52,244 nucleotides of DNA from a candidate division WOR-3 bacterium (GTDB lineage Bacteria > SDB-A), in assembly GCA_016934535.1 (NCBI GenBank), contig JAFGSQ010000054.1, forward strand, positions 1 through 52,244, in the 5' to 3' direction. Each line of letters starts with the position of its first letter. The stretch's first letter is position 1. The notes under the pieces were generated by a model, which saw only the letters and a program-made list of their open reading frames with translations, was not told the origin of the DNA and did no database searches. Positions 51,586-52,244 of this stretch are shown here, one piece after another. A program made the position numbers and the translations under genes.

Positions 51586-51641
51586 ATTCGCCTCCTTTTT
51601 AAATGACTTGAAAGGCTGTAAGAAATCTTTTAAGATTTGAC

Positions 51642-51670
51642 ATTATATCAGGGATTATGAAATGAGACAA
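51642..51670 (-). promoter_or_regulatory. Promoter of the S8 peptidase gene
   Basis: Minus strand -35 TTGTCT (51665-51670), 17-base spacer, consensus -10 TATAAT (51642-51647), 56 bases before the TTG start. The -35 overlaps the first codons of the divergent gene at 51662. Confidence 0.65.
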
Positions 51671-52244
51671 ATTATTACGGCAATTTTTTGCATGATACTG
51701 GCAAAAGAATTATGTTGCCAGGAAATGCCGTTTTCAGAATACGCTCATCCCGGAGAAGGATACTACAAGGAATTCCTGACAACAGCTCTTAAAATCCTTA
51801 GAACGACAGAATCCGAAACCGGATTCTTTTTCCCGGAACCCCCTCCGCTTTTCTCCCCCGCTCTCGCCAAAATGCTTGGTCGACCTCTTGAAAGCCCTGA
51901 TTTTCTGAAAAAAATCCTTTCAGACGCGAAAAATCTCCGGGTTTCAAGGTTCGTATTATCGCTGTGCGAACTGACGGATTTTTTTCATCCAAACCGTGAG
52001 ATTCATGAAAAAATGTCTCCTGAGAATCTTCTATTAAGAAATTCGTTTATTTTTATAGAAGCGTTCGGAGAAGACCGCGATTCCATTTTATCTCTGGCCA
52101 AGGATATTCTCAAAGACGATGCTTCTCTTCTCGATTTGGACCCTTACGAAGAATACAGCATGTCACTCGATTATTCACTTTTTTGCTCTTCGTTCATTGA
52201 AATTTCAGAGAAAGTTGATTTATCAAATCACTACGATGTCTTCG
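51662..52244 (+). CDS. Exported protein of unknown function (partial, runs off the right edge)
   Basis: The frame opens with ATG at 51662 (AGGGA site at 51650-51654) and is still open at the last base, giving 194 codons. The N-terminus MRQIITAIFCMILAKELCCQ looks like a signal peptide; the rest is helix-rich and charged (YAHPGEGYYKEFLTTALKIL, then PEPPPLFSPALAKML). No family recognised. It is divergent from the S8 peptidase with only 76 bases between. Confidence 0.75.
   Translation, partial: MRQIITAIFCMILAKELCCQEMPFSEYAHPGEGYYKEFLTTALKILRTTESETGFFFPEPPPLFSPALAKMLGRPLESPDFLKKILSDAKNLRVSRFVLSLCELTDFFHPNREIHEKMSPENLLLRNSFIFIEAFGEDRDSILSLAKDILKDDASLLDLDPYEEYSMSLDYSLFCSSFIEISEKVDLSNHYDVF

Overview
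The window looks like a chromosomal segment of an uncultured, diderm bacterium. I see no phage, plasmid or complete transposon. An outer membrane is implied by several beta-barrel-like proteins, a LolA-like protein with LolCDE-like ABC genes, lipoprotein signal peptides, and three secreted proteins whose C-termini resemble type IX (T9SS)-style sorting domains, with PorV/PorQ-like proteins nearby. That mix suggests the FCB superphylum or an allied candidate phylum (WOR-3, Cloacimonadota or Delongbacteria-like). This is inference; no marker gene here fixes the taxon. Composition is moderate in GC, start codons include TTG and GTG, Shine-Dalgarno sites are often AAGGAGG-like, and the tRNA genes do not encode CCA.

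Left end (1-2.5 kb): an accessory patch with a truncated MNT-type nucleotidyltransferase, a repeat- and hairpin-rich intergenic stretch, a VapBC-type toxin-antitoxin pair with a good promoter and paired operator-like repeats, a small membrane protein and a PAP2 phosphatase. At 2.6-10.3 kb come tRNA-Arg(CCT), a one-TM protein, tex, a secreted GH18/SH3b protein and a cation/proton antiporter fused to a PTS EIIA domain.

10.5-17.5 kb (+): two operons. The first has five genes: a LolA-like protein, two FtsX-type permeases, a LolD-like ATPase and a beta-barrel protein, a self-contained envelope export system. The second is an M23 peptidase, a bactofilin and a PEBP lipoprotein, a cell-wall/cell-shape unit.

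28.8-17.5 kb (-): a nine-gene tightly packed operon: sugar epimerase, hexapeptide N-acetyltransferase, large secreted OB-like repeat protein with a sorting domain, PorV/PorQ-like protein, helix-hairpin-helix outer-membrane protein, another barrel protein, an exported PLD-family nuclease, a 5'-nucleotidase-like protein with lost metal ligands, and a YchF-like GTPase. It is the most interesting locus: the HhH, OB-like, HKD and nucleotidase folds suggest a surface system for handling extracellular nucleic acid.

29-35 kb: a DUF1232 protein overlaps a 1472-residue protein kinase-TPR-GGDEF fusion, followed by a short palindromic repeat cluster, a zinc-finger/DUF4190-like membrane protein and a multi-pass membrane protein.

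48.3-35.3 kb (-): a long, nearly gapless run of about 15 housekeeping and unknown genes (holA-like, coiled-coil zinc-ribbon, SUMF-type lipoprotein, M24-like pseudoenzyme, HD protein, hydroxyacid dehydrogenase, small protein, rsmD, coaD, aminotransferase, obgE, HEAT, dprA-like, larA-like, asnS). The right end has an unknown protein with a possibly leaderless promoter, tRNA-Pro(CGG) with a strong terminator, a secreted subtilase, and a divergent exported protein cut by the window edge.
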